64,000 nt of DNA from Paracoccus sp. DMF-8 (GTDB lineage: Bacteria > Pseudomonadota > Alphaproteobacteria > Rhodobacterales > Rhodobacteraceae), in contig NZ_JARJHL010000003.1 in the NCBI RefSeq assembly GCF_029309835.1, positions 1-64,000 on the forward strand, in the 5' to 3' direction. Positions 50,468 to 60,517 of this stretch are shown here, one piece after another. The notes beneath the pieces are model-generated. The model ran no database searches and was not told where the DNA came from. It saw nothing but the letters and a program-made list of their open reading frames with translations. Made by a program: the position numbers and the translations under genes. How positions within the stretch are numbered: position 1 is the first letter of the stretch; every line of letters starts with the position of its first letter.

Positions 50468-50953
50468 ATGGCCGGAGGCATTCGCGAAAGCTCGGGGGGG
50501 TTCGGCGACGATCTGCCCGACAACCACGAGATCAACGTCACGCCCTTTATCGACGTGATGCTGGTCCTGCTGATCATCTTCATGGTGGCGGCGCCTTCGG
50601 CGACGGTCGATGTGAACATCGACCTGCCGGTGTCGAATGCCACGCCCGCCCAACGCCCGGATCAGCCGGTCTATCTGACGATCCAGCCGGACCTGACGCT
50701 GAACTCGGGCAATGATCCGGTCGCCGAGGGCGCCTTGCAGGCCGCGCTGGACCGGGCGACCGGCGGCAACCGCGAACAGCGTATCTTCCTGCGCGCGGAC
50801 AAGGTCGTCGCCTATGGCGATGTCATGGACACCATGAACGAGATGCGCAGCGCGGGCTATCTGAAAATCGCACTGATCGGGCTGGAGGCCGCGCCGGGCG
50901 AACAGGTCGCCCCGCCCGCAGCCACACCAGAAGCAGCGGGGGCAGGGCAATGA
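50468..50953 (+). CDS. exbD: ExbD, TonB energy-transducer subunit
   Basis: A 161-residue protein with a single N-terminal membrane helix containing the essential Asp (NVTPFIDVMLVLLIIFMVAA, residues 22-41). The periplasmic domain ends in an Ala/Pro-rich tail. Only two bases separate it from exbB; the 3' end overlaps tonB by ATGA. Confidence 0.96.
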   Translation: MAGGIRESSGGFGDDLPDNHEINVTPFIDVMLVLLIIFMVAAPSATVDVNIDLPVSNATPAQRPDQPVYLTIQPDLTLNSGNDPVAEGALQAALDRATGGNREQRIFLRADKVVAYGDVMDTMNEMRSAGYLKIALIGLEAAPGEQVAPPAATPEAAGAGQ

Positions 50954-51762
50954 GTTCGCGGACCGGCAATTTTCTGCGTGATTCGGCGGCCTGGGGCACG
51001 GCAGGGCTGATCGTTCTGACCGCCCATGTCGCGACAGCCGCCTGGCTGATGCGTGACGCCGAAGCGGCGCAGATCTCGGGCCTGCCCGAGCCGGTCTTTA
51101 TCGACATGGCCGAAATGCCCATGGCCGCCGCCGAACCGGAGGAGGTCGAGCAGGTCGAGCAAGAGGAATCGAAACCCGAACCGGAACCCGAGCCGGATTT
51201 CAGCGAACTGCCCCTGCCCGAACTGGAACCGCTGCCGGATATGAACTCGCTGTTCCCGCCGCCGCCCGACGCGGTCGTGCTGACGCGGTCGGAACGCCCG
51301 CAGCCCCGCCCCGAAAAGCGCGAGGAACCCAAGGTGGTCGAGCGTCGCGAACCCGAGCCGGAGCCCAAGCGCGAACGTCGCAGGGAACCCGAGGCGGTCC
51401 AGCAACGGCAATCCACCCGCGTCGACGCGCCGCGCGCCGATCGCACGGCAGCCCGCAGCGCGCCCGCAGGCAATGTCACCCGCCGCCAGACCGAAAGCTG
51501 GCAATCGACCGTGCAATCGCGGGTCGCGCGTCACATGAACCGCACCCGGATGCCGGGCCGGCGCGGGTCCCTGTCCACGCAGGTCCGGGTCAGCATCAGC
51601 GCGAATGGCACCGTCACCGGGGCGCGCATCAACGGTTCGACGGGCGATCCTGCGGTCGATGCCGCGCTGAGCCGTCAGGCCGCGCGGATGCCGAACCTGC
51701 CCCCCCATCCCAGTGGCACGCCGCAGTCGCTGGTCGTGCCGGTCGTGGTGCAATTCCGCTGA
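50950..51762 (+). CDS. tonB: TonB
   Basis: A 270-residue energy transducer. One N-terminal helix (GLIVLTAHVATAAWLM), then a Glu/Pro-rich spacer (residues 45-140, ESKPEPEPEPDFSE) that spans the periplasm, and a C-terminal TonB domain (about 170-270, NRTRMPGRRGSLSTQVRVSI, VVPVVVQFR) that contacts TonB boxes. Overlaps exbD start-to-stop. Confidence 0.94.
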   Translation: MSSRTGNFLRDSAAWGTAGLIVLTAHVATAAWLMRDAEAAQISGLPEPVFIDMAEMPMAAAEPEEVEQVEQEESKPEPEPEPDFSELPLPELEPLPDMNSLFPPPPDAVVLTRSERPQPRPEKREEPKVVERREPEPEPKRERRREPEAVQQRQSTRVDAPRADRTAARSAPAGNVTRRQTESWQSTVQSRVARHMNRTRMPGRRGSLSTQVRVSISANGTVTGARINGSTGDPAVDAALSRQAARMPNLPPHPSGTPQSLVVPVVVQFR

Positions 51763-51770
51763 AGGGCAAA

Positions 51771-51791
51771 GAGCCGCTCCCGTGGGCGGCT
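51771..51791 (+). terminator. Terminator after tonB
   Basis: AGCCGC (51772-51777) pairs with GCGGCT (51786-51791), followed by T residues; a second GCGGCTTTTTT follows within 20 bases. Confidence 0.6.
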
Positions 51792-51808
51792 TTTGCGGGC
51801 GGCTTTTT

Positions 51809-53116
51809 TCATGGCGCCATCCCGTCCCCCTCGAACCTCGGCCGAAGATCGGGCCAATCCTCGGGCCATGCGGGGGCGGGAATGCCGTTTTCCGCCTCCA
51901 GCCGTTGCAGGCGGGTTTCCTCGGTCGCCAGATAGTCGCGGGTGATCGGCACGGCGTCGTTGCGATGGGCCATCTGGATCTGGAACACCACCATATCGCC
52001 CAGGCGAAAGCTGGCCTCGCTGCCGGCAAGGTAGAATTCCCACATCCGGCAGAACGCCTCGTCATAGATCGCCAGCGCGCGGTCGCGCTGCACCATGAAC
52101 CGCGCCCGCCAGGCGCGCAGGGTTTCGGCATAGTGAACCCGCAGAATCTCGATATCCGCGACGATCAGGCCCGATTTTTCAATGGCACGCATGACCTCGG
52201 ACAGGGCCGGGATATAGCCGCCCGGAAAGATGTATTTGTGGATGAAGGGGTTCGTCGCCCCCGGCGGGTCCGACCGCCCGATGCTGTGCAGCAACATCAC
52301 CCCACCGGGCCGCAGGACCTGCGCGGCCTTGCGGAAATAGGTGTCGAAATGGTTGACGCCGACATGTTCGAACATGCCGACCGACACGATCCTGTCGAAC
52401 TGCCGGCCGATATCGCGGTAATCACGCAGCTCGAAGCTGACGCGGTCGCCCAGCCCGCCGGTCGCGGCGCGGCGCTGCGCGACGGCAAGCTGTTCATCCG
52501 ACAGCGTGACACCCCGCACCCGCGCACCCGCGACCTGCGCCAGATACAGGCCCATGCCGCCCCATCCGCAACCGATGTCCAGAACCTCGTGTCCCTGCGA
52601 CAACAGCAGCTTGGCGGCGATATGGCGCCTTTTCAGCAGTTGCGCATCGGCCAGATCCAGATCGGGATCGGTGAAATAGCCGCATGAATATTGCGCATCC
52701 GGGTCCAGAAACAGCCGATACAGATCGGCCGACAGATCGTAATGGCGCCGGACATTGCCGCGAGAGCGGGCATGGGTGTTCATCTGTTGCAGACGCCGCC
52801 CGGCCTCGCGCAGCTTTTCCAGCACCACCATCCAGGGCGCCGCTGCCGGGCGCGTCCCGGCGTTTTCATGGGCCAGCATGATCAGGTCATAAATATCGCC
52901 CTGCAACAGGTCGATATCGCCATCCATATAGCATTCGCCCAGTTTCAGCGCCGGGTCCATCGCCACCGCGCGTTCCGCCGCCGCGCTGTTGAAGCGCAGC
53001 GTCACCGGCCGCCCCGTCCCGTCGCCATGGGTCCATGACCGGCCCGCCGCGTCGATCAGGGTCAGATTGCCGCGCCTTACAAGTCGATCCAGATAGGCGC
53101 GAAGTATCACATTCAT
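51809..53116 (-). CDS. cfa: Cyclopropane-fatty-acyl-phospholipid synthase
   Basis: A 435-residue SAM-dependent methyltransferase adding a methylene group to unsaturated acyl chains of phospholipids. SAM-binding motif VLDIGCGWGGMGLYLAQ near 190; FEHVGVNHFDTYF and NPFIHKYIFPGGYIPAL, typical of CFA synthases. N-terminal lipid-binding domain about residues 1-120. ATG at 53116 chosen over a longer frame that lacks family match. Confidence 0.95.
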   Translation of the reverse strand: MNVILRAYLDRLVRRGNLTLIDAAGRSWTHGDGTGRPVTLRFNSAAAERAVAMDPALKLGECYMDGDIDLLQGDIYDLIMLAHENAGTRPAAAPWMVVLEKLREAGRRLQQMNTHARSRGNVRRHYDLSADLYRLFLDPDAQYSCGYFTDPDLDLADAQLLKRRHIAAKLLLSQGHEVLDIGCGWGGMGLYLAQVAGARVRGVTLSDEQLAVAQRRAATGGLGDRVSFELRDYRDIGRQFDRIVSVGMFEHVGVNHFDTYFRKAAQVLRPGGVMLLHSIGRSDPPGATNPFIHKYIFPGGYIPALSEVMRAIEKSGLIVADIEILRVHYAETLRAWRARFMVQRDRALAIYDEAFCRMWEFYLAGSEASFRLGDMVVFQIQMAHRNDAVPITRDYLATEETRLQRLEAENGIPAPAWPEDWPDLRPRFEGDGMAP

Positions 53117-53237
53117 TCCAGCACCTGCCGATTGCCCGGCTGTCACGACCAAAGGCGCCGGTCGCCCGGCGGCCCTGATCGTTACAAACCAAGATCGTGG
53201 GCGCGGGAAAGTTCCCGCCAGCCCCTGACGACAGCCC

Positions 53238-54260
53238 CTAACGCCAGCCCATCGCGGGCGCGACATGGGTCAGCAGGCTTTCGATCACATGGGCGTTGTA
53301 ATCGACGCCCAGCTGGTTCGGGACGGTGAACAGGATCGTATCGGCCTCGGCCAGCGCCTGATCCTGCTTCAGTTCGTCGATCAGCCTGTCGGGCTCGGCG
53401 GCATAGGACCGGCCAAAGATCGCGCGGGTATTGGCGTCGATATAGCCGATCTGGTCATCCGATTTGCCGTCGCGGCCGAAATAGGCGCGGTCCATGTCGC
53501 TGACCAGCGCAAAGACCGAGCGGCTGACCGACACGCGCGGCGTGCGGGCATGTCCCGCCTCGCGCCATGCCGCGCGATAGGCGCGGATCTGGGCTGCCTG
53601 CTGGATGTGGAACGCTTCGCCGGTTTCGTCGTCTTTCAGCGTCGAGCTTTGCAGGTTCATGCCCAGTTTCGCGGCCCAGACCGCCGTCGCATCGGAACCG
53701 GCGCCCCACCAGATGCGGTCGCGCAGCCCTTTGGAATGGGGTTCGGGACGCAGCAGGCCGGGCGGGTTCGGAAACATCGGGCGCGGGTTCGGTTTCGCGA
53801 AACCATCGCCGCGCAAGACGTCCAGAAAAACCTCGGCGTGGCGGCGGGCCATGTCGGCCTCGGTCTCGCCTTCCGCCGGGGCATAGCCGAAATGACGCCA
53901 GCCGTCGATCACCTGCTCGGGCGAGCCGCGGCTGATGCCCAGTTGCAGCCGCCCGCGCGAAATCAGGTCCGCCGCGCCCGCATCCTCGGCCATATACAGC
54001 GGGTTTTCATAGCGCATGTCGATGACCGCCGTGCCGATCTCGATCCGGCTGGTGCGCGCCCCGACCGCCGCCAGCAGGGGAAAGGGCGATGCCAGTTGGC
54101 GCGCAAAATGGTGGACGCGGTAATAGGCGCCGTCCAGACCCAGTTCTTCGGCCGCGACGGCAAGGTCGATGGATTGCAACAGCGCGTCCTGCGCCGTCTG
54201 CGTGCCCGAACCGCGACCCGGCGACCAATGGCCAAAGGACAGGAAACCAAGGTTTTTCAT
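53238..54260 (-). CDS. LLM-class flavin-dependent oxidoreductase
   Basis: A 340-residue luciferase-like monooxygenase fold protein. The N-terminus MKNLGFLSFGHW and the motifs LGLDGAYYRVHHFARQ, IEIGTAVIDMRYENPLYMAEDAG and GRLQLGISRGSPEQV are typical of this group (COG2141). Flavin likely FMN or F420; in this organism FMN. ATG at 54260; an alternative ATG 15 bases upstream exists. Substrate unknown. Confidence 0.92.
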   Translation of the reverse strand: MKNLGFLSFGHWSPGRGSGTQTAQDALLQSIDLAVAAEELGLDGAYYRVHHFARQLASPFPLLAAVGARTSRIEIGTAVIDMRYENPLYMAEDAGAADLISRGRLQLGISRGSPEQVIDGWRHFGYAPAEGETEADMARRHAEVFLDVLRGDGFAKPNPRPMFPNPPGLLRPEPHSKGLRDRIWWGAGSDATAVWAAKLGMNLQSSTLKDDETGEAFHIQQAAQIRAYRAAWREAGHARTPRVSVSRSVFALVSDMDRAYFGRDGKSDDQIGYIDANTRAIFGRSYAAEPDRLIDELKQDQALAEADTILFTVPNQLGVDYNAHVIESLLTHVAPAMGWR

Positions 54261-54345
54261 GTTGCCACCATGCATAAAGCGTTGAACGTCAGCTATGGCC
54301 CCAGGGACGCGGATACAAGTGTGCGGGGCGACAGCCCGCCATGCA

Positions 54346-54371
54346 AAAAGGGCGGGTCGCCCCGCCCTTTT
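54346..54371 (-). terminator. Terminator of the glycerol transport operon
   Basis: An 11-bp stem (AAAAGGGCGGG 54346-54356, complement 54361-54371) with loop TCGC, 20 bases beyond the glpV stop. Confidence 0.85.
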
Positions 54372-54390
54372 CCCGATCATGTCATGGCGA

Positions 54391-56110
54391 TCACCGCCAG
54401 GACTTGATCAGCTCCTCGTACGAAATCGTTTCGCCCTGCGGCTTTTCGTTGTCCAGCTTGGCCACAGGTGCGCCCGGCGCATCCAGCCATTCCTGAGGAT
54501 CCTTTTCCTCGTTCAGTTTCGGCCCCAGATCGCCCTGCACGCCAGCCCGTTCCAGACGTTCCAGCACGCGTTCCTGTTCGGCACAAAGCGCATCCAGCGC
54601 CTCTTGCGGGGATTTCGCGCCGGACATGGCATCGCCGATATTCTGCCACCAAAGCTGTGCCAGCTTGGGATAATCCGGGATGTTCGTGCCGGTCGGCGAC
54701 CACTGGACGCGGGCCGGAGAACGGTAGAATTCCACCAGACCGCCCAGCATCGGCGCACGTTCCGTAAAGGATTCATGCTGGATCGAGCTTTCGCGGATGA
54801 AGGTCAGCCCGACATGGCTTTTGCGCGTATCGACGGTTTTGGAACTGACGAATTGCGCATAAAGCCGTGCCGCCTGCGCGCGATCGTCCGGCGTCGATTT
54901 CAGCAAGGTCCAGGACCCCACATCCTGATAGCCGACCTTGGTGCCTTCGGTCCAATAGGCGCCGTGGGGGCTGGGGGCCATGCGCCATTTCGGCGTGCCG
55001 TCCTCGTTCATCACCGGGGTGCCCGGCTTGACCATATCGGCGGTAAAGGTCGTATACCAGAATGCCTGCTGGGCGATGTCACCGCGCGCGGGCACCGGGC
55101 CTGCCTCGCCAAAGGTCATGCCCTGTGCCTCGGGCGGGGTGAATTTCTGCAGCCATTCCACGGCCTTGGTCACCGCATAGACCGCCGCCGCGTCATTGGT
55201 CGCACCACCACGCGCCACGCAGGAACCGACGGGCCGCGAGTTTTCATCGACGCGGATGCCCCATTCATCGACCGGCAGACCATTCGGTTCGCCATGATCG
55301 CCCATCCCGGCCATGGACATCCAGGCATCGGTGTAACGCCAGCCAAGGCTGGGGTCCTTCTTGCCGTAATCCATATTGCCCCATGCCTTCGAGGGGCCGC
55401 CCTCGATATAGGACATGTCGCGGCCGGTAAAGAATTCGGCGATATCTTCGTAAGCCGACCAGTTCACCGGAACGCCCAGATCATAGCCGTATTTCGCCTT
55501 GAAATCGTCCTTGGTCTTTTGATCGTCGAACCAGTCCTGACGGAACCAATACAGGTTCGCGAATTGCTGGTCAGGCAGTTGATACAGCTTGCCATCGGGG
55601 GCGGTCGTGAATTTCAGCCCGATGAAATCGTCCAGATCCAGACCGGGGTTGGTGAAATCCTTGCCCTCGTTTTCCATCCAGTCGGTCAGGCTGCGCGCCT
55701 GCTGATAGCGCCAATGGGTGCCGATCAGGTCGCTGTCGTTGATACAGGCGTCATAGACGTTTTCGCCGGTCTGCATCTGGGTTTGCAGCTTTTCGACGAC
55801 ATCGCCCTCGCCGATCAGGTCATGGGTGACCTTGATGCCGGTGATCGCGGTAAAGGCCGGGGCCAGCACCTTGGATTCATATTCATGGGTGGTGATGGTT
55901 TCCGACACCACCTTGATATCCATCCCCGCCAGCGGTTTCGCGGCGTCGATGAACCATTGCATTTCCTTTTCCTGATCCGCGCGCGACAGCGCGGACACGC
56001 CGTCGATTTCGGCATCGAGAAACGCCTTGGCAGCGTCCATATCGGCCCAGGCGTGGCCAGCCGGTCGCCATCAGCGCAAGCGCGGTGGCGGCTGTGGTCC
56101 TCAGTTTCAG
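54391..56110 (-). pseudogene. glpV: Glycerol ABC transporter substrate-binding protein, 5' end damaged
   Basis: The periplasmic binding protein of the alphaproteobacterial GlpVPQST glycerol importer. From residue DMDAAKAFLDAEIDG onward about 548 codons are intact to SYEELIKSWR. The signal peptide (LKLRTTAATALALMATG) is in a different frame, with a shift near 56035-56045. The expected start codon position (56110-56108) reads CTG instead of ATG behind a good GGAGG. The damage could be sequence error. Mature protein family length is normal (about 575 in total). Confidence 0.88.
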
Positions 56111-56187
56111 GACTTCCTCCCTGTGGAACAAGGTCGTTCCGCTCATTCCGTGGCCGACCTCCTCTGGCCGCCCATCGGTTTGGCGTG

Positions 56188-56626
56188 TCAGACCCAGCGG
56201 AACACCGCCGCGGCCCAGACAAGAGACAGCGCAAGACCCCACCAGACCGGCGGGCCCGCGAAAAACAGCCAGCCCAGACAGATGAAGGCCGAGCCGAGCA
56301 GCGTGATGAACAGCCAGGTCCCCCCGCGTCGTCTCGATCCGCAAAATGCCGGATGCGCGGGGTTTCGGGGAACCGGATCGCCAGGACTGGAACAGCACCA
56401 GCAGGCTCGGCAGATGCGACCCAGAAAAACAGCGCCACCGGCAAGCTCCAGTGCCATCCAGCCACCGGGTGATCATCGCGGTACCGAACCAGTCCTTGGC
56501 GCCGTCGCGGCCCATGGGCGTGGCCCAGATCAGGAGGTGCCAGCGCGGCGCCCATGGAACAACGATGGCCGTGGTATGGATCGCGGGCCATGTTGCGCGG
56601 CGGGTGACGGTATCGGTGATGCTCAT
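56188..56626 (-). pseudogene. glpU: DUF2160 membrane protein of the glycerol operon, frameshifted
   Basis: A small membrane protein of DUF2160, always found with the GlpPQ permeases. Recognisable pieces are SLPVALFFWVAS (one frame), GILRIETTRGD (second frame) and FITLLGSAFICLGWLFFAG plus SLVWAAAVFRWV (third frame, stop at 56188). The ATG at 56626 overlaps the glpQ stop (TGATG), but the first about 55 codons (MSITDTVTRRATWPA) go beyond the usual family N-terminus. At least two to three frameshifts. Confidence 0.75.
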
Positions 56627-57471
56627 CACACCCTCCCCGCGGCAAAGCCCTTGGCGAAGCGATGCGGTTGACGCTGACAAATCCAGACGCACCAGGCGCA
56701 CCGGGGATGATGGTCAGGACCCCGGCTGCGGCCAAGACGCCCCAATCCATGCCCGACGCGCTGACCGTGCGGGCTGCAGCGGTTTCGCGCGATGGGGCTT
56801 GGCGTTGACCGAGGTCTGCCGTCCGCGACAGCAGCAGTTCGAATCTTCCAGGAAAACATGAAAACAGGAAAACGCCGCCACCCCGATCCCCGACGCGATC
56901 AGCGGCATGACGATCCCGACGAAGAACTGCGGAAAGGAATAGCCGTCGATATAGGCGGTTTCGTCGATTTCGCCGGGACGCCGCGCATGAACCCCGAGAT
57001 CCAGACCGCCAGCGGCACGTTGAACAGGCAATGCGCCAGCGCCACCGCGATATGCGTCAGTCGCCAGACAGCGCTGACCATAAATAAGAGCTGGAAGAAC
57101 GGCAGCGCGAACACGGCGGGCGGCGACATGCGGTTGGTCAGCAGCCAGAAAACAGGTGCTTGTCCCACGCATGTTGCCATAGCGGCTGAAGGTACAGGCG
57201 CAGGCGGCGGCAGCGCCACGGCGATGGAAATTCACCGGTATTCATCACCACAGCAGATCGAAACTGACGCAACCCATATACCAGCTGGGGTTCTGGTCAG
57301 ACGACGCGTAATTGCGCAGCGCGAAATCGCGCGGGAACAGGGTGAAGGCGTTGGTGATCTCGGCGGCTTCGTCTTTGAAGCTCATCGGCGTCTATCAGCC
57401 AATAGATCGGGATCAGCAGGAACAGCAGATACGAGCACCATGACCACGGCAGAGGAACGGTTGCGCATCAT
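56626..57471 (-). pseudogene. glpQ: Glycerol ABC transporter permease, many frameshifts
   Basis: Second permease of the glycerol importer. Pieces in changing frames line up in family order: MMRNRSSAVVMVLV, FLLIPIYWLI, MSFKDEAAEITNAFTLFPRD, FWLLTNRMSPPAVFALPFFQ, THIAVALAHCLFNVPLAVWI, EIDETAYIDGYSFPQFF (the EAA-type coupling loop), PLIASGIGVAAF, SVNAKP, LDWGVLAAAGVLTIIPGA and a final AKGFAAGRV. Shifts occur about every 60-150 bases. The order and sequence quality of the pieces are unlike an old pseudogene. Confidence 0.82.
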
Positions 57472-58338
57472 TGCCCTCTTCCCGGTCAAGGTTGGTCATC
57501 ACGGTGTAAAACACCCAACTGACCAGCAGGATCACCAGAAAATACATCAGGCTGAAGGCCGCGGCCGGGCCAAGGTCGAACTGCCCCACGGCCATTTTAA
57601 CAAGGTCGATGGACAGGAAGGTGGTCGAATTGCCCTGACCGCCGCCGGTGACGACGAAAGGCGTCGGTATAGATCATGAAACTGTCCATGAAACGCAGCA
57701 GGATGGCGATCAGCAGAACGCCCTTCATCTTCGGCAGTTCAATGCAGCGAAACACCGCCCAACGGCTGGCCTGGTCGATGCGGGCGGCCTGATAATAGGC
57801 CTGCAGGATGGATTGCAGCCCGGCATAGCACAGCAGCGCGACAAGGCTGGTCCAGTGCCAGACATCCATGACCACCACCGTGATCCACGCATCCACCGGG
57901 TCATTGGTATAATTATAGTCGATCCCCAGCCCCGACAGCGTCCGCCCCAGCAGGCCGATATCGACGCGGCCAAAGATCTGCCAGATCGTGCCGACCACGT
58001 TGAAGGGGATCAGCAACGGCAGCGCCATCGTGACCAGCACCAGACTGACCAGAGACCCCTTTTCGGCATGTTCAGCGCGATGAAGATGCCCAGAGGATCT
58101 CTATCGCCAGAATGATCGCGGAAAACAGCGCCTGCCGCCCAAGCGCTGCATGCAGGCGCGAGGAGTGGATCATTTCGTCAAACCACTCCAGCCCGGCCCA
58201 AAAGAACTGGTTGTTGCCGAATGTGTCGTTGAAGGCGTAGTTGACCACCGTCATCAGCGGGATCACCGCCGAAAAGGCGACGATGGCCAGCACCGGCAGG
58301 ACCAGAAACCACGCGCGGTTGTTGCGGGTCTTTTCCAT
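57468..58338 (-). pseudogene. glpP: Glycerol ABC transporter permease, frameshifted
   Basis: First permease of the glycerol importer. The start at 58338 (MEKTRNNRAWFLVLPVL) overlaps the glpT stop (TGATG). Frame 1 runs to about 58085; frame 2 carries LVTMALPLLIPFNVVGTIWQ and the coupling loop AARIDQASRWAVFRCIELPK to about 57665; frame 3 carries SIDLVKMAVGQFDLGPAAAF-type sequence and FYTVMTNLDREEGND to the glpQ overlap. At least two to three shifts. Confidence 0.84.
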
Positions 58339-59424
58339 CACTGGCCCCCATTCACGGCAGCGACGCGCCAGTCGTCGCGGTAGATGTTGATGCGTTCGGG
58401 CTGAAAGGCCAGCCGGGTGGCGTCGGCGTCTATCGGCGTGCCTTCGAGGATCACGGCGATGACGGGGCGGCCCATGATCTCGCCGCGCAGCAGGCGGTGG
58501 CGGCCGACATCCTCGATCCGCTGGATGGTGACGGGCAGGCCGGGGCCGCTGGTCAGGGTGACATGTTCGGGGCGGATGCCGATCTGGACGCGGCCCTGCG
58601 GCGCACCGTAATCGGCGCCAAGCGCCACGACCTCGCCCCCCGGCAGCCGGGCGGTCGTGCCCTGCACATCGGCATCCAGAAAATTCATGCCGGGAGAGCC
58701 GATGAAATAGCCGACAAAGGCGCGTTCGGGCCGGTCGAACAGTTCGGCGGGCGTGCCGACCTGCACGACGCGCCCGTCATCGCATGACCACGACCTTGTC
58801 GGCGAATGTCAGCGCCTCGGTCTGGTCATGGGTCACATAGATCATCGTATGCGCGACCTCGCGGTGAAGCTGCTTCAACTGGGTGCGCAATTCCCATTTC
58901 ATATGCGGGTCGATGACGGTCAGGGGTTCGTCGAACAGGATCGCGTTCACGTCTTCGCGGACCATGCCGCGGCCAAGGCTGATCTTTTGCTTGGCATCGG
59001 CGGTCAGGCCGCGCGCTTGCGGTGCAGCGCGTCCTCCATCCCGATCATGCGGGCGATCTGGGCGACGCGGGCCTGAATGCGATCCGCCTGCATCCCGCGA
59101 TTGCGCGAGGGAAAGGCCAGATTGTCATAAACGCTCATGGTGTCGTAGACGACGGGGAACTGGAACACCTGCGCGATATTGCGCGCGGTGGTGGGCGCGT
59201 GGGTCACGTCGCGATCCCCGAACAGCACCCGCCCCTGCGACGGGATCAGCAGGCCCGAGATGATGTTCAGCAGCGTCGTCTTGCCCACAGCCCGAGGCGC
59301 CCAGCAGGGCATAGGCGCCGCCGTCTTCCCAGACATGGGTCATCTGTTTCAGCGCGAAATCATCATCCGATTTCGGGCGCGGCAGATAGCTGTGGGCCAG
59401 GTTTTCAAGCGTGATCCGTGCCAT
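58338..59424 (-). pseudogene. glpT: Glycerol ABC transporter ATPase, frameshifted
   Basis: One of the two ATPases of the glycerol importer. N-terminus MARITLENLAHSYLPRP from 59424; Walker A is split between frames (LLGASGCG, then GKTTLLNIISG); Q-loop region VFQFPVVYDTMSVYDN; Walker B ILFDEPLTVIDPHMKWELR; H-loop [15 protein letters not shown]-terminal domain ([20 protein letters not shown] ... YRDDWRV) to 58338. Shifts near 59285, 58995 and 58775. This family lacks the standard LSGGQ here (region near 58985). Starts one base after the glpS stop. Confidence 0.85.
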
Positions 59425-59425
59425 G

Positions 59426-60517
59426 TCAGGCCGCCCTTGCATAGGCGGCGGTGGCGGCAAGCGCGCCCGCGCCGTCGAACAGATACAGATGCTGCGGATC
59501 GACCCAGACCGTCACATCGCTGCCCGGTTCCAGATCGTGGACGCCATGGACCAGCCCGACCCAACGATCCGCCCCATGTTCCAGATGCGGGAATGTTTCC
59601 GAGCCGGTGATTTCCGTCCCGATCACCCGGCAGACAAAGGGCAAGGCGCGGTCATGGGGTGCGCGCTGCCGCAGGTGATTGGCGCGGAAACCGGCGGTAT
59701 AGGCGCCATCGGGCAGATCGGGCAAGCGGCCATCCGGTGGCGACCGCGGAGTGCCGCGCCGATCTGCACGCTGCCGTGCGCCCATCCGCAGCGGCGCGAA
59801 ATTCATCGGCGGATCGCTGAAGACGCGGGCGGTGATCGCATCGCCGGGGTTGCGATAGACGCGCGGCGTCGGGCCGAACTGGGTGACGCGGCCTTCCCAC
59901 ATCGTCGCGGTCTGGCCGCCCAGCAACAGCGCCTCTTCGGGTTCGGTGGTGGCATAGACGAAAATCGCGCCCGAGGTTTCAAAGATGCGGGGGATTTCGA
60001 TGCGTAATTCCTCGCGCAGCTTGTAGTCCAGATTGGCCAGCGGCTCGTCCAGCAGGACCAGCCCGGCGTCCTTGACCAGCGCACGGGCCAGCGCGCAACG
60101 CTGCTGCTGGCCGCCCGACAGTTCCAGCGGCTTGCGGGCCAGCATCGGGGTCAGGCGCAGCATTTCGGCGGTGTCGCGGACGCGGCGGTCGATATCCTCG
60201 CGCGCGACCCCCATGATCCGCAGCGGAGAGGCGATGTTTTCGTAAACCGAAAGGCCGGGATAGTTGATGAACTGCTGATAGACCATGGCAACGCCCCGGT
60301 CCTGCACGCGCTGGCCGGTGACATCCGGACCATTCCACAGGATGCGCCCGGTCGTCGGCTGGTCCAGCCCGGCCATCAGCCGCATCAGGCTGGTCTTGCC
60401 CGCGAGGGTCGGCCCCAGCAGGACGTTCATCGTCCCCTCTTGCAGCCGCAGATCGGTCGGGTGAATATGCACCCTGCCGCCCACCACGCGCGAGACGCCT
60501 TGCAATTCCAGTGTCAT
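59426..60517 (-). CDS. glpS: Glycerol ABC transporter ATPase
   Basis: A 363-residue ATPase. Walker A LLGPTLAGKTSLMRL, signature LELSGGQQQRCALARALV, Walker B LVLLDEPLANLDYKLREELR; H-loop position reads VYATTEPEEAL, as known for this subfamily. C-terminal TOBE domain ends FDGAGALAATAAYARAA. The ATG at 60517 is preceded by a very strong GGGGAGGAGGGG, so independent initiation is likely although the frame is open into glpD. Confidence 0.92.
   Translation of the reverse strand: MTLELQGVSRVVGGRVHIHPTDLRLQEGTMNVLLGPTLAGKTSLMRLMAGLDQPTTGRILWNGPDVTGQRVQDRGVAMVYQQFINYPGLSVYENIASPLRIMGVAREDIDRRVRDTAEMLRLTPMLARKPLELSGGQQQRCALARALVKDAGLVLLDEPLANLDYKLREELRIEIPRIFETSGAIFVYATTEPEEALLLGGQTATMWEGRVTQFGPTPRVYRNPGDAITARVFSDPPMNFAPLRMGARQRADRRGTPRSPPDGRLPDLPDGAYTAGFRANHLRQRAPHDRALPFVCRVIGTEITGSETFPHLEHGADRWVGLVHGVHDLEPGSDVTVWVDPQHLYLFDGAGALAATAAYARAA

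Noticed and set aside
54295..56472. Plus-strand open frame (725 codons) opposite glpV
   Set aside because: Antisense to the intact body of the binding protein; no family resemblance.
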